Notes under the pieces: generated by a model | Told to the model about the DNA's origin: nothing | Database searches by the model: none | What the model saw: the letters and a program-made list of their open reading frames with translations, nothing else | Source of the DNA: Bacteroidales bacterium Phil12 | GTDB taxonomy: Bacteria > Bacteroidota > Bacteroidia > Bacteroidales > P3 | Assembly (NCBI GenBank): GCA_002633275.1 | Contig: NWBO01000141.1 | Coordinates: 21,635 to 85,634 of the forward strand | Direction of reading: 5' to 3' | DNA length: 64,000 bases | Shown here: in pieces, positions 34,406 through 42,440 of the stretch | Position numbering within the stretch: position 1 is the first letter of the stretch | How the letters are laid out: every line of letters begins with the position of its first letter | Program-made: the position numbers and the translations under genes

Positions 34406-35611
34406 ATGAAGATATTAGTTTTGAATTGCGGAAGTTCTTCAATCAAGTATCAGTTGATTGATATTATTAACGACAATGAGTCGAAACTTTTGGCAAAGGG
34501 TCTTTGCGAAAGAGTGGGTTTGGAAATGGGTGAATTTACACACAAACCACAGGGCAAGGACAAATACTACGAGAAAGTCCCTATTCCAACTCACAAGGAC
34601 GGTATCAATATGATATTAAAAGCCTTGACAGATGAGAAGATGGGCGTCGTATCATCTCTTAGCGAGATAGAGGCTTGCGGACATAGGGTTGCTCATGGTG
34701 GAGAAGTATTCACAAAGAGCGTTCTTGTAGATGAGAAGGTAAAACAACATATAAGGAATTTGATTTCTTTGGCACCTTTACATGCTCCTGCTAATTTGGC
34801 GGGTATAGAGGCAATGGAACATTTGCTTCCTAATGCACCTCAGGTTGCAGTGTTTGATACCGCTTTTCACCATACTATGCCTGCTAAGGCGTATTTGTAT
34901 GGTATTCCTATCAAATATTATGAAAAAGACAGAATACGTCGTTACGGTTTTCACGGAACATCTCACAGATATGTTGCACCTAAGGCTGCGGCAATGGTTG
35001 GAATGGATATAAACAATTCTAAAATCATTTCTTGCCACTTAGGTAGCGGTGCTTCGGTAGCAGCCATTGTCAATGGAAAGAGTATAGATACTTCAATGGG
35101 ATTTACCACGGTTGAAGGATTGATGATGGGTAGTCGTTGCGGAGATATTGATGTCGGAGCTGTTTTGTATATTGGCGAAAAAGAAGGTTGGGGTTATAAG
35201 GAATTAAACAAATTCATTACCAAAGACTGCGGCCTTAATGGTTTAACGGAAGGTGTAACCGATATGCGAGATATTATGGCAGGAAAACGAGAAGGTAATC
35301 AACGTTTGAGCGATGCTTTTGATGTTTTCGCTTATAGAGTTAAGAAATATATAGGTGCCTATGCGGCTGCAATGGGTGGAGTCGATATTATCCTATTTAC
35401 GGGAGGTATCGGCGAGAATGCTTGGTGGCAAAGAGAAGCAATATCTACCGGCTTGGAGTTTTTGGGTGCAAAAATTGACAAACAAATCAACGAGCAAACG
35501 GCAGGTAAAGACGGTATAATTTCAACACCTGACAGTAAAGTCAAACTATTGTCCGTAACAACGGATGAGGAATATGTGATTGCAAAAGATACATACCTTT
35601 TGGCTAAATAA
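34406..35611 (+). CDS. ackA: Acetate kinase
   Basis: Converts acetyl phosphate and ADP to acetate and ATP, the energy-yielding last step of acetate fermentation. ASKHA-fold motifs are complete: VLNCGSSSIKYQL at the start, VAVFDTAFHHTMP, YGFHGTSHRYV, CHLGSGASVAAI, and FTGGIGENAWWQR. Length 401 is typical. The usual partner pta is not adjacent; instead the next gene, an acyltransferase, overlaps the stop codon by one base, so the two are translated together. It has its own consensus promoter. Confidence 0.97.
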   Translation: MKILVLNCGSSSIKYQLIDIINDNESKLLAKGLCERVGLEMGEFTHKPQGKDKYYEKVPIPTHKDGINMILKALTDEKMGVVSSLSEIEACGHRVAHGGEVFTKSVLVDEKVKQHIRNLISLAPLHAPANLAGIEAMEHLLPNAPQVAVFDTAFHHTMPAKAYLYGIPIKYYEKDRIRRYGFHGTSHRYVAPKAAAMVGMDINNSKIISCHLGSGASVAAIVNGKSIDTSMGFTTVEGLMMGSRCGDIDVGAVLYIGEKEGWGYKELNKFITKDCGLNGLTEGVTDMRDIMAGKREGNQRLSDAFDVFAYRVKKYIGAYAAAMGGVDIILFTGGIGENAWWQREAISTGLEFLGAKIDKQINEQTAGKDGIISTPDSKVKLLSVTTDEEYVIAKDTYLLAK

Positions 35612-36177
35612 TGAAATTGTTAGGTAAAATAATATTGAAACTCGGCGGTTTTCGTCTCCAATCGGATTTTTCACAGGAGATGAAAAACGCCGTTATCATA
35701 GAAGCTCCTCATACAAGTATGTGGGATTTTGTGTGGGGGAGAGCAGGATTATGGGCGTTGGGGGTGAAATCTCATTTCCTTATCAAGAAGGAGATGTTCT
35801 TCTTTCCTTTGGGAGGAATCCTCAAATGCTTGGGTGCAGTGCCTGTCAATAGAGGGCATGACGGCAAAGGATTTTTCGATGACATTATTCACGAATTGAA
35901 AACCAACAAGGATTTTTCGTTGGTACTTACACCCGAAGGCACGCGTAAGAAAACCAACAATTGGAAGAAAGGTTTTTATTATATTGCACAAGCTAGTGAA
36001 AAACCAATCTTCTTGGCATGGATTGATTATGAAAAGAAAACTTGCGGAATGGATAAATCAAGCAAAATAATCCCGACCGGTGACTACGCAAAAGATTTCA
36101 AACAAATTGAAGAGTTTTATAAAACCGTTAGGGCAAAGTACCCGTTACAATTTAATTTGAGTAAAGAAAATTTATAA
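35611..36177 (+). CDS. PlsC-like 1-acyl-glycerol-phosphate acyltransferase
   Basis: A 188-residue membrane-associated acyltransferase. The catalytic HxxxxD box is in IIEAPHTSMWDFVW (H and D), and the phosphate-binding motif is TPEGTRKKTNNWKKGFYYIA. The short form with TPEGTRK rather than FPEGTRS matches the small group of uncharacterised PlsC relatives found in Bacteroidota. Its ATG overlaps the last base of the ackA stop codon, suggesting translational coupling between acetate metabolism and lipid synthesis. The exact acyl acceptor is uncertain. Confidence 0.82.
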   Translation: MKLLGKIILKLGGFRLQSDFSQEMKNAVIIEAPHTSMWDFVWGRAGLWALGVKSHFLIKKEMFFFPLGGILKCLGAVPVNRGHDGKGFFDDIIHELKTNKDFSLVLTPEGTRKKTNNWKKGFYYIAQASEKPIFLAWIDYEKKTCGMDKSSKIIPTGDYAKDFKQIEEFYKTVRAKYPLQFNLSKENL

Positions 36178-36216
36178 ATTTTATTAATCTTGTTGTTAGT
36201 CTTGCTCAAAATATTA

Positions 36217-36224
36217 TAATTTTG
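36217..36224 (+). promoter_or_regulatory. -7 promoter element for aspS
   Basis: TAATTTTG about 50 bases before the aspS start. A TTG about 21 bases upstream is a weak -33 match. Confidence 0.5.
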
Positions 36225-36274
36225 CATTGTCATTTACATATTGTGAATGAGTAATTATCTTTATATATACGAAT

Positions 36275-38029
36275 ATGCTTAGAACAAAAACTTGCGGAGA
36301 ATTAAGAATAGAAGATTGCGGTCAAAAGGTTGTGCTATGTGGTTGGTTGCAAAAATCACGCGATTTGGGAAGTATGACTTTTATTGATTTAAGAGACCGT
36401 TACGGAATAACGCAATTGGTTTGCAATATCGATACAAACAAAGAGCTTTACACTCAAACGAAGAGCCTTAACAGAGAATATGTTCTTCAAGTTACAGGCA
36501 CGGTAAGAGAGAGAAGTAATAAAAACAAAAACATACCTACCGGTGATATTGAGATAGAAGTAGAAAAGATAAACATCTTGAATACCGCCAAATTACCGCC
36601 TTTTACGATAGAAGACAATACTGACGGCGGCGATGAATTAAGAATGAAGTATCGTTATTTGGATTTACGTCGTCCTGTTATCAGAAAGAATTTGGAATTA
36701 AGACATAGATTGGCACGTTTGATAAGAAATTATCTTTCTGACGAGAGTTTTCTTGAAATAGAGACACCTTTCTTGATTCGTTCCACCCCGGAAGGAGCAA
36801 GAGATTTCGTTGTTCCTTCAAGAATGAACCCTAATCAGTTTTATGCTTTGCCACAAAGTCCGCAGCAATATAAACAACTGCTTATGGTTGCAGGCTTTGA
36901 CAGGTATTTTCAGATAGTTAAATGTTTTAGAGACGAAGATTTGCGTGCCGACCGTCAGCCTGAATTTACACAGATAGACTGTGAGATGTCTTTTGTTGAG
37001 CAGGAAGATGTTCTTGTAATGTTTGAAGGTTTGATAAAACATTTGTTTGAACAAGAAAAAGGCTTGAAATTCGACAAATTCCCGAGAATGACTTGGCAAG
37101 ATGCGATGAAATATTACGGAAGTGATAAACCTGATTTGCGTTTTGATATGAAATTCGTTGAACTTAACGATGTGGCACAAGGCAAAGGTTTTTCGGTTTT
37201 CGATGATGCTGAATTGGTTGTAGGTATTTGTGCCAAAGGCTGCGCATCTTACACAAGAAAACAGTTGGACGCTTTGACGGATTTCGTTAAACGTCCGCAA
37301 GTCGGTGCAAAAGGTTTGGTTTATATCAAATACAATGAGGACGGAACATTCAAATCATCAATCGATAAGTTCTATTCGCAAGAGGATTTGCAACAATTTG
37401 CAACAAAATTCGGTGCAGAAAAAGGCGATTTGATGCTTGTAATGTCAGGTAAAACGATGCAGGTTCGCACTCAACTTTGTGCATTGCGTTTGGAAATGGG
37501 TTCTCAACTTAATCTTAGAGACCCATTCAACTACGCTATAACTTGGATAACCGATTTTCCATTGTTGGAATGGAGTGAAGAGGATAAGCGTTTTTATGCT
37601 ATGCACCACCCATTCACCTCTCCAAACCCGGAGGATTATCCTGAGTTGTTGGATAAAGATCCGGGCAAGGTACGTGCTTGGGCATACGACTTGGTTATCA
37701 ACGGCATGGAAGTCGGTGGTGGCAGTGTGAGAATACACGACAGAAATATGCAGATGCGTATGTTTGAGGCTTTGGGCTTTACACCTGAATCGGCAATGGC
37801 TCAGTTCGGATTCTTTATGAATGCTTTTGAATACGGAGCGCCACCTCACGCAGGTATAGCCTTTGGTTTTGACCGTTTATGTTCTATATTTGCAGGCGTT
37901 GAGAGTATTCGAGATTTCATAGCCTTTCCAAAGAACAACAGCGGAAGAGACCTTATGAGTGATTCGCCAAATGTTATCGACCAAAAACAATTGGACGAAT
38001 TGTACTTATCATTGGTTAAGACAGAATAG
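36275..38029 (+). CDS. aspS: Aspartyl-tRNA synthetase
   Basis: Charges tRNA-Asp. Class IIb synthetase: OB-fold anticodon domain (residues 1-110, [20 protein letters not shown]), motif 1 region, motif 2 in [19 protein letters not shown], bacterial GAD insertion (about 280-410), and motif 3 in [15 protein letters not shown]. Length 584 is the bacterial form. A strong terminator follows, so it is probably monocistronic. No Asn-specific change is visible, so a non-discriminating role cannot be judged. Confidence 0.97.
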   Translation: MLRTKTCGELRIEDCGQKVVLCGWLQKSRDLGSMTFIDLRDRYGITQLVCNIDTNKELYTQTKSLNREYVLQVTGTVRERSNKNKNIPTGDIEIEVEKINILNTAKLPPFTIEDNTDGGDELRMKYRYLDLRRPVIRKNLELRHRLARLIRNYLSDESFLEIETPFLIRSTPEGARDFVVPSRMNPNQFYALPQSPQQYKQLLMVAGFDRYFQIVKCFRDEDLRADRQPEFTQIDCEMSFVEQEDVLVMFEGLIKHLFEQEKGLKFDKFPRMTWQDAMKYYGSDKPDLRFDMKFVELNDVAQGKGFSVFDDAELVVGICAKGCASYTRKQLDALTDFVKRPQVGAKGLVYIKYNEDGTFKSSIDKFYSQEDLQQFATKFGAEKGDLMLVMSGKTMQVRTQLCALRLEMGSQLNLRDPFNYAITWITDFPLLEWSEEDKRFYAMHHPFTSPNPEDYPELLDKDPGKVRAWAYDLVINGMEVGGGSVRIHDRNMQMRMFEALGFTPESAMAQFGFFMNAFEYGAPPHAGIAFGFDRLCSIFAGVESIRDFIAFPKNNSGRDLMSDSPNVIDQKQLDELYLSLVKTE

Positions 38030-38057
38030 TGATTAGTTAAATCACATAATGCTTAAT

Positions 38058-38095
38058 GGGATTGCTGCAAAGTCGCGGCAATCCTATTATTTTAG
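38058..38095 (+). terminator. Intrinsic terminator after aspS
   Basis: GGATTGC (38059-38065) and GCAATCC (38078-38084), extended inward by three pairs to a ten-bp stem with a six-base loop, followed by TATTATTTTA. Confidence 0.8.
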
Positions 38096-38202
38096 TGTTC
38101 GGTATTTTAATATTTTATGACACTCCACAAAGAAACAATATTTGCGGTATAGTATCTGGGAGTTATATATAAAGATATATTAAATTTTTTTTACCTTATT
38201 TC

Positions 38203-38233
38203 TTTGTCATATTACTAAAAACCTGTACTTTTG
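38203..38233 (+). promoter_or_regulatory. Consensus promoter upstream of a short leader ORF
   Basis: TTTG (38203-38206), exactly 19 bases, TACTTTTG (38226-38233). One of the best promoter matches in the window. It points toward a 25-codon ORF, a hairpin with T-tract, and then the UDG-like gene. Confidence 0.8.
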
Positions 38234-38257
38234 CAAGCGATTAAGACAACAAAGACA

Positions 38258-38335
38258 ATGAAGGATTTGAATAAAACACTAATTTTAATAATGCAACAAT
38301 CTCTGCCACAGCGAGTAGTGGGGGGTAAGATTTGA
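38258..38335 (+). CDS. Possible 25-residue leader peptide
   Basis: A short ORF starting about 18 bases after the predicted transcription start: MKDLNKTLILIMQQSLP then QRVVGGKI and TGA. It is followed by a terminator-like hairpin at 38384-38425, then the UDG-like gene at 38553. The layout resembles a leader-peptide attenuator but no codon run (His, Trp, Leu) stands out. It could equally be a small RNA whose ORF is accidental. Confidence 0.3.
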   Translation: MKDLNKTLILIMQQSLPQRVVGGKI

Positions 38336-38383
38336 TTTTGAAAACACAACTTCGGTAGTTAAAGAACGCTACTATATAAAATG

Positions 38384-38425
38384 TATGCAGATGCATTTTT
38401 AGAAATTCGTCTGCATATTTTTTTG
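38384..38425 (+). terminator. Terminator-like hairpin in the leader of the UDG-like gene
   Basis: TATGCAGA (38384-38391) pairs with TCTGCATA (38410-38417) over eight bases, with an 18-base loop, followed by TTTTTTTTG. It would end a transcript of about 185 bases from the promoter at 38203. The remaining 38426-38552 holds AT-rich DNA and no recognised feature. Confidence 0.6.
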
Positions 38426-38552
38426 TTTGTAACTTGGGAAAGGGAAAATAAAAATTGCGTAGCGATAAATAAAAATCTGAATTTGAGAAACGTGTATAAC
38501 ATTAAAATATTAATAATTAAAACAATTATATAACAAAGAAATAGAAGTAGTA

Positions 38553-39398
38553 ATGAAAAATACATTTTTGAATAGTAACGAGTTGGGTTTGATTAATGAA
38601 ATTCCAAAACTCATAGCCAATCAATTGTTGGGAGAAGACCAATTGGACATTATTCTGGGGCGATACATAATAATGGTGAATAACTATGATTTCTCGTATG
38701 AGGAATGGCAGAATCATTTCGGCTCAGGTATGCAACCTTATAATAATGGAGATAGTAATACAACATCTGTTACAATGAAAATAACTCACCCGATATTTAA
38801 AGAAGATTTCAAAAATAAGGGGGCAATAGGATTAGACGTGCCGACATGGTTTAATGTTAAAGTATCTCGACCACGCATTATGCTCATCGCCCAAGACCCA
38901 TTACGGAGTGAAAAATATTATGGCGAGTGTCATGATGCTGTTGTAAGTTCTCCTTTTGGATTGCATGATGCTACCCACAGAGAAAAACCTAACGGCGGAA
39001 AAATGGTTTATGAACTTGTAAAACGATTGGTTGATAAAGATTACGGGGTTTATCTAACAGATGCCAACAAATATTATGTTGGTAACCATAAAGAAAGTAA
39101 TGCATACGCCAAATGTAAAAAGGAAGTCTATGCCGATATACTTAAAAAGGAAATTGAGTTAGTTCAACCAACATTATGTGTATGCTTAGGACGTAAAGCC
39201 GAGCAGGCAATTCGTAGATTAGGCATTGAAGATGCCTTGTTTATGCCCCACCTATCCGGTGCGGCGCGAGGTGCAATTGTAAAACGTTATCCCGATTTGA
39301 AAACATTGAGAGCAACGGCAGAGAATATTGCGGATAAATATTCCGAAGAAATAATAAATAAAATAAAGGAAATAGCCGAAAATCCTGCAATAGAGTAG
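38553..39398 (+). CDS. Uracil-DNA glycosylase superfamily protein
   Basis: A 281-residue protein whose middle and C-terminal parts have the uracil-DNA glycosylase fold: RIMLIAQDPLRSEKYYG corresponds to motif A (usually GxDPY or GEAPG), and CVCLGRKAEQAIRRLG with MPHLSGAARGAI corresponds to the later HP(S) motif region. The N-terminal 90 residues are unassigned. Motif A lacks the classical catalytic Asp-Pro-Tyr arrangement of family 1 (it has QDPLRS), so activity is uncertain. It lies in a short accessory-looking island and has a long leader with promoter, short ORF and terminator-like hairpin. DNA repair or defence are both possible. Confidence 0.7.
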   Translation: MKNTFLNSNELGLINEIPKLIANQLLGEDQLDIILGRYIIMVNNYDFSYEEWQNHFGSGMQPYNNGDSNTTSVTMKITHPIFKEDFKNKGAIGLDVPTWFNVKVSRPRIMLIAQDPLRSEKYYGECHDAVVSSPFGLHDATHREKPNGGKMVYELVKRLVDKDYGVYLTDANKYYVGNHKESNAYAKCKKEVYADILKKEIELVQPTLCVCLGRKAEQAIRRLGIEDALFMPHLSGAARGAIVKRYPDLKTLRATAENIADKYSEEIINKIKEIAENPAIE

Positions 39399-39424
39399 GT
39401 AAAATTAAAAAATTAGTTTATATC

Positions 39425-39709
39425 ATGGCAAAAGTTTTTGTAGTAAATTAAGAAAACAAAGCAACAATAAAATTGTTTGCGGTTAATCAAGAATATAAAG
39501 CAGATTTGCTTTATATGGAAGTTAATCAAGAATACAAAGCCAAAGGTGATTGTTTTTGGTTTTATGTAAATCAAGAATACAAGGCTGATGTTAAAATTTA
39601 TTGGGTAAATCAAGAACATAAAGCAGATATTAAGGTATGCAAAGTTAGTCAAGAGCATAAAGCAAAATGGCAAAAGCCTAACCAATGGCAAAACAGATTA
39701 TTCAAATAA
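39425..39709 (+). pseudogene. DUF6150-type repeat protein gene with an early in-frame stop
   Basis: The frame from ATG 39425 reads MAKVFVVN, then TAA (39449-39451), then ENKATIKLF and five more repeats built on V-N-Q-E-Y/H-K-A-D. The stop falls exactly where every later repeat has the Gln of VNQE: the codon is TAA in place of CAA. So a single C-to-T change seems to have broken a DUF6150-like gene of about 94 residues. A TTG at 39473 could still start a shortened protein with five repeats. The period is 12-16 residues. Function of the family is unknown. One ladder-like unit (AAATTAGTTTATATC) overlaps the start. Confidence 0.7.
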
Positions 39710-39738
39710 TCCTTCTTTTGTTATTAATGTTTAATTAC

Positions 39739-39766
39739 AAATGGTAGTCTGATTAGACTACCATTT
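39739..39766. terminator. Perfect 12-bp hairpin before the SF0329-like gene
   Basis: AAATGGTAGTCT and AGACTACCATTT pair perfectly around the loop GATT. No T-tract follows on either strand, so it may be a terminator of the broken DUF6150 gene or an operator for the next gene, whose ATG is 22 bases further. Confidence 0.6.
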
Positions 39767-39787
39767 GGTGTTTAATAATAACACAAT

Positions 39788-40204
39788 ATGGTACATCGTT
39801 GGAGTAAGCTTAAAAGAGCATTGCAGTTGATAATAGACCCTACTACCGAATTTCAGATTCGTTGCAACGCATACAACATAGGTGAAAGTATACCAATACC
39901 TCGGTACTGGATTACTATTGGCAAAACTATCGTATGGGATTTTCCTAAAAATTTTATGGACGATACATCAGGGTGGTATTTTTTCGATGAAGTGCAGAAA
40001 CTGTCATGTTTGATAAGGGAATATGTTGATTGCCCCAAAGACGAGTTAATGATGCATCATTTTGATGATAGATGGAGAATCATTCCATATATAATGGCAT
40101 GTGACAGACGCATCGGCAAACGCCGTCTGAGAACTATGCTTGACAATACCAAAAATCAGGACATACGAGAAATTATTCAGAAGCGATTGATATCAAAAGA
40201 ATGA
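39788..40204 (+). CDS. SF0329-like small protein, function unknown
   Basis: A 138-residue cytoplasmic protein. It opens with HRWSKLKRALQLIIDP, the Trp-Ser-Lys-Leu-Lys start seen in SF0329-type proteins, followed by a beta-rich part (RYWITIGKTIVWDFPKN) and a helical C-terminus with basic residues (DRRIGKRRLRTML). The family name comes from memory and the match beyond the start is loose. Small proteins of this sort sometimes act as immunity proteins, but there is no toxin gene adjacent. Preceded by a strong 12-bp hairpin. Confidence 0.5.
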   Translation: MVHRWSKLKRALQLIIDPTTEFQIRCNAYNIGESIPIPRYWITIGKTIVWDFPKNFMDDTSGWYFFDEVQKLSCLIREYVDCPKDELMMHHFDDRWRIIPYIMACDRRIGKRRLRTMLDNTKNQDIREIIQKRLISKE

Positions 40205-40256
40205 ATCAATTAACATGAGTTTGCCGAACTCACGTTATATTAGGTATAAGGTCAAA

Positions 40257-40742
40257 CTATTTGGTCATCTGCTCAAAAGCTTTTACCACATATTCGGCAA
40301 TCTCGCAGTCTTGAAATTCCGTACCTCCGCCAACGCCTATTGCCCCGACTATCTCACCATTGACAAACAGAGGGTAACCTCCCGCCACAAGAGTGATACG
40401 AGCATCGTTGGTCTGAATACCCATAAGAGGAGCACCTTCGGCAGCAGCAAGAGCAACATCCTTTGTCTTGCATTGTGTTACTGCGCTTGTGTATGCTTTG
40501 CCTGGTACAAGAGTTATACTTAATACCAATGCGTCTCCATAGCGACGATATACACGTGGAAGCCCGCTTTTGTCAGCAACGGCAAAACTTATATCAACAC
40601 CCATTTCTTTGCTTTTTTGGTACGCAGCAGCGCACAGCTTGTCGCATAATTCATCCGACAAGATTTCTTTTTCATTTATCTGTCCCATACATAATGTTGT
40701 TGTGAGGATTGCAAACAATCCTAAGATTAATATTTTTTTCAT
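40257..40742 (-). CDS. GlcG/HbpS-family exported protein
   Basis: Member of the GlcG/HbpS (DUF336) family, some of which bind heme or sense redox state. Start placed at 40742 (MKKILILGLFAILTTTLCMGQ), which gives a signal peptide; the longer frame upstream crosses the divergent promoter. Family features: ISFAVADKSGLPRVYRRYGDA, KAYTSAVT, GGYPLFVNGEIVGAIGVGGG and the closing CEIAEYVVKAFEQM. Mature length about 140 is normal. It is divergent from an HxlR regulator gene with a 132-base shared gap, so HxlR probably controls it. Ligand unknown. Confidence 0.85.
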   Translation of the reverse strand: MKKILILGLFAILTTTLCMGQINEKEILSDELCDKLCAAAYQKSKEMGVDISFAVADKSGLPRVYRRYGDALVLSITLVPGKAYTSAVTQCKTKDVALAAAEGAPLMGIQTNDARITLVAGGYPLFVNGEIVGAIGVGGGTEFQDCEIAEYVVKAFEQMTK

Positions 40743-40847
40743 ACGTCTTTGTTTTTGTGATTGCAAAATTATATAAATTGTTACAACCCCGCAATATGTG
40801 ATAAATTTATCATAGTATGAATATTTTCTCACATTAGAGATATTTAG

Positions 40848-40855
40848 TATTTTTG
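40848..40855 (+). promoter_or_regulatory. -7 promoter element for the HxlR gene
   Basis: TATTTTTG, 19 bases before the start codon, within the divergent gap shared with the GlcG-like gene. This gap is the probable operator region. Confidence 0.55.
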
Positions 40856-40874
40856 CAGCCATAAAAAAGAAATT

Positions 40875-41240
40875 ATGTACGAATACAAGATTCCGCCAAT
40901 AGATTTGGATTGTGGTGTAACAATAACTCAATATGTAATGGGTGCAAAATGGAAACCTTATTTAATAAACTGTATGACAAAAGGCATTCATCGCCCCGTA
41001 GATTTTGAGCGCGTAATAAAAGGAGCAACAAGGCGTGTCTTGGTGCAACAACTTGGAGAATTGGAAGCGGTTGGTATGGTAAAAAGGGTAGTTTATGACA
41101 CAGTACAGATGAAAACAGAGTATTTTTTGACAGAACTCGGACAATCTCTTGTACCTATCATTCGTATGATGGATGCTTGGGGCAATGAACATAAGGATAT
41201 GTTTGACGAAATAGGGAATATCATAAAAATAAATGATTAA
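40875..41240 (+). CDS. HxlR-family transcriptional regulator
   Basis: A 121-residue winged-helix DNA-binding protein. The HxlR core runs from VTITQYVMGAKWKPYLINCM (replacing the usual GGKW stretch) through RPVDFERVIKGATRRVLVQQLGELEAVGMVKR (recognition helix region) to YFLTELGQSL. Cys at residue 15 (LDCGVTITQYV) matches the redox-sensing Cys of several family members (HypR/QorR type), with a second Cys in LINCM. It faces the GlcG-like gene and probably represses it in response to electrophile or oxidant stress; that is inference from gene order. Confidence 0.88.
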   Translation: MYEYKIPPIDLDCGVTITQYVMGAKWKPYLINCMTKGIHRPVDFERVIKGATRRVLVQQLGELEAVGMVKRVVYDTVQMKTEYFLTELGQSLVPIIRMMDAWGNEHKDMFDEIGNIIKIND

Positions 41241-41327
41241 CTTATTATATTGCAGACTTATATTAATTTGATATAAAATATATTGCAAGCAAAACAAAAC
41301 AATTAAAAGCAAAATAATCTTGAAAAA

Positions 41328-41359
41328 TTTGGTCAGTTCAAATAAACATTGTAAATTTG
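41328..41359 (+). promoter_or_regulatory. Bacteroidota-type promoter for tRNA-His (and era)
   Basis: TTTG (41328-41331), 20 bases, TAAATTTG (41352-41359), about 57 bases before the tRNA. Confidence 0.7.
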
Positions 41360-41415
41360 CAAACTGAAAATTTGGGCAGCGGTTATTTGACCGTTACCAT
41401 TATTTTCAGATAAAT

Positions 41416-41489
41416 GGTATCTGTAGTTCAGCGGTTAGAGCACCGGATTGTGGTTCCGGTTGTCGTGAGTTCGAATCTCACCAGGTACC
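41416..41489 (+). tRNA. tRNA-His (anticodon GTG)
   Basis: A full cloverleaf: acceptor arm GTATCTG with CAGGTAC (one G-T pair), D arm around AGTTCAGCGGTTAGAGC, anticodon stem CCGGA/TCCGG with GTG in the loop, and T arm GTGAG-TTCGAAT-CTCAC. The extra G at 41416 pairs with the discriminator C at 41489, the identity pair unique to tRNA-His. The 3' CCA is not encoded. The era start codon follows eight bases after the tRNA end. Confidence 0.95.
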
Positions 41490-41497
41490 CTTAGCAC

Positions 41498-42373
41498 ATG
41501 AAATCAGGATTTGTAAATATTATTGGTAATCCCAATGTAGGCAAAAGCACTTTGATGAATGCCTTAGTGGGAGAAAATCTTAGTATCATCACTTATAAAG
41601 CCCAGACAACAAGGCACAGAATTATGGGAATCCTTAACGGAGATGATTTTCAAATGATTTTCTCCGACACTCCCGGCATTGTCAATGTGGCTAATAAGTT
41701 GCACGAGCAGATGCTTGGTTTTATCAATGGTGCGTTGAAAGACGCCGACGTTTTTCTCTTGGTTACGGAAATAGGCGAGAAACTTAAAAACGAGAAAGTG
41801 TTGGAGAAAATCATCAATTCCTCAATTCCCGTTGTTTTGGTGCTAAACAAGATTGATATTTCCTCGCAACAAACGGTTAATCAGATGACGGAGTATTGGC
41901 AATCGATAATTCCGCGTGCCGTTATCATACCTGCAAGTGCGAAAGAGAAGTTCAATATCGACAAAATCCGTCAAACGCTTTACGATTTCTTACCCGAAAA
42001 TCCTCCTTATTTTCCGCAAGATGAATTAACGGACAAGTCTATGCGTTTCTTCGCGAGTGAGATTATAAGAGAGAAAATTCTGCTTAACTATGACAAAGAA
42101 ATACCTTACAGTGTCGAGGTTGCGATTGACCAATACAAAGAAGAACCTAACATAGACCGTATCAGTGCTATTATTTACGTTGAACGCGAGAGCCAAAAGA
42201 ATATCATTATCGGCAAAGGCGGACAAATGATTAAAAGAGTAGGTATTCAGGCTCGTAAGGACATAGAAGATTTCAGCGGTAAGCACACATATCTTAGTCT
42301 TTTCGTTAAAGTCAAAGACAATTGGCGTAACAGTACCAAGGATTTGAAGTTTTTCGGTTACGATAACAAGTAA
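41498..42373 (+). CDS. era: GTPase Era
   Basis: Essential GTPase that binds 16S rRNA and assists small-subunit assembly. G1 GNPNVGKST, switch region TTRHR, G3 DTPG, G4 NKID, and the C-terminal KH domain with NIIIGKGGQMIKRVG near residue 235. Length 291 is normal. The ATG lies only eight bases after the tRNA-His, so the message probably begins at the tRNA processing site and has almost no leader. rnc, a common era neighbour in other bacteria, is 5 kb away here. Confidence 0.97.
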   Translation: MKSGFVNIIGNPNVGKSTLMNALVGENLSIITYKAQTTRHRIMGILNGDDFQMIFSDTPGIVNVANKLHEQMLGFINGALKDADVFLLVTEIGEKLKNEKVLEKIINSSIPVVLVLNKIDISSQQTVNQMTEYWQSIIPRAVIIPASAKEKFNIDKIRQTLYDFLPENPPYFPQDELTDKSMRFFASEIIREKILLNYDKEIPYSVEVAIDQYKEEPNIDRISAIIYVERESQKNIIIGKGGQMIKRVGIQARKDIEDFSGKHTYLSLFVKVKDNWRNSTKDLKFFGYDNK

Positions 42374-42440
42374 CTCTTGAAAATACATCAGCATAAATCC
42401 AAGACACTTAAATCTCAATCAAAACATTCGAGGACTTTTT

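Noticed and set aside
34186..34446. Minus-strand ORF of 86 codons upstream of ackA
   Set aside because: Covers the ackA promoter and start, has low-complexity Phe/Ile-rich translation of AT-rich DNA.
36818..37300. Minus-strand ORF of 160 codons
   Set aside because: Antisense to aspS with no recognisable protein features.
38030..40260. Genomic island or prophage
   Set aside because: Gene content looks accessory, but there is no integrase, transposase, direct repeats or tRNA boundary; only a small cluster of odd genes can be claimed.
40743..40931. Longer N-terminus for the GlcG-like protein
   Set aside because: Crosses the divergent HxlR promoter and start; the inner start at 40742 gives a signal peptide.
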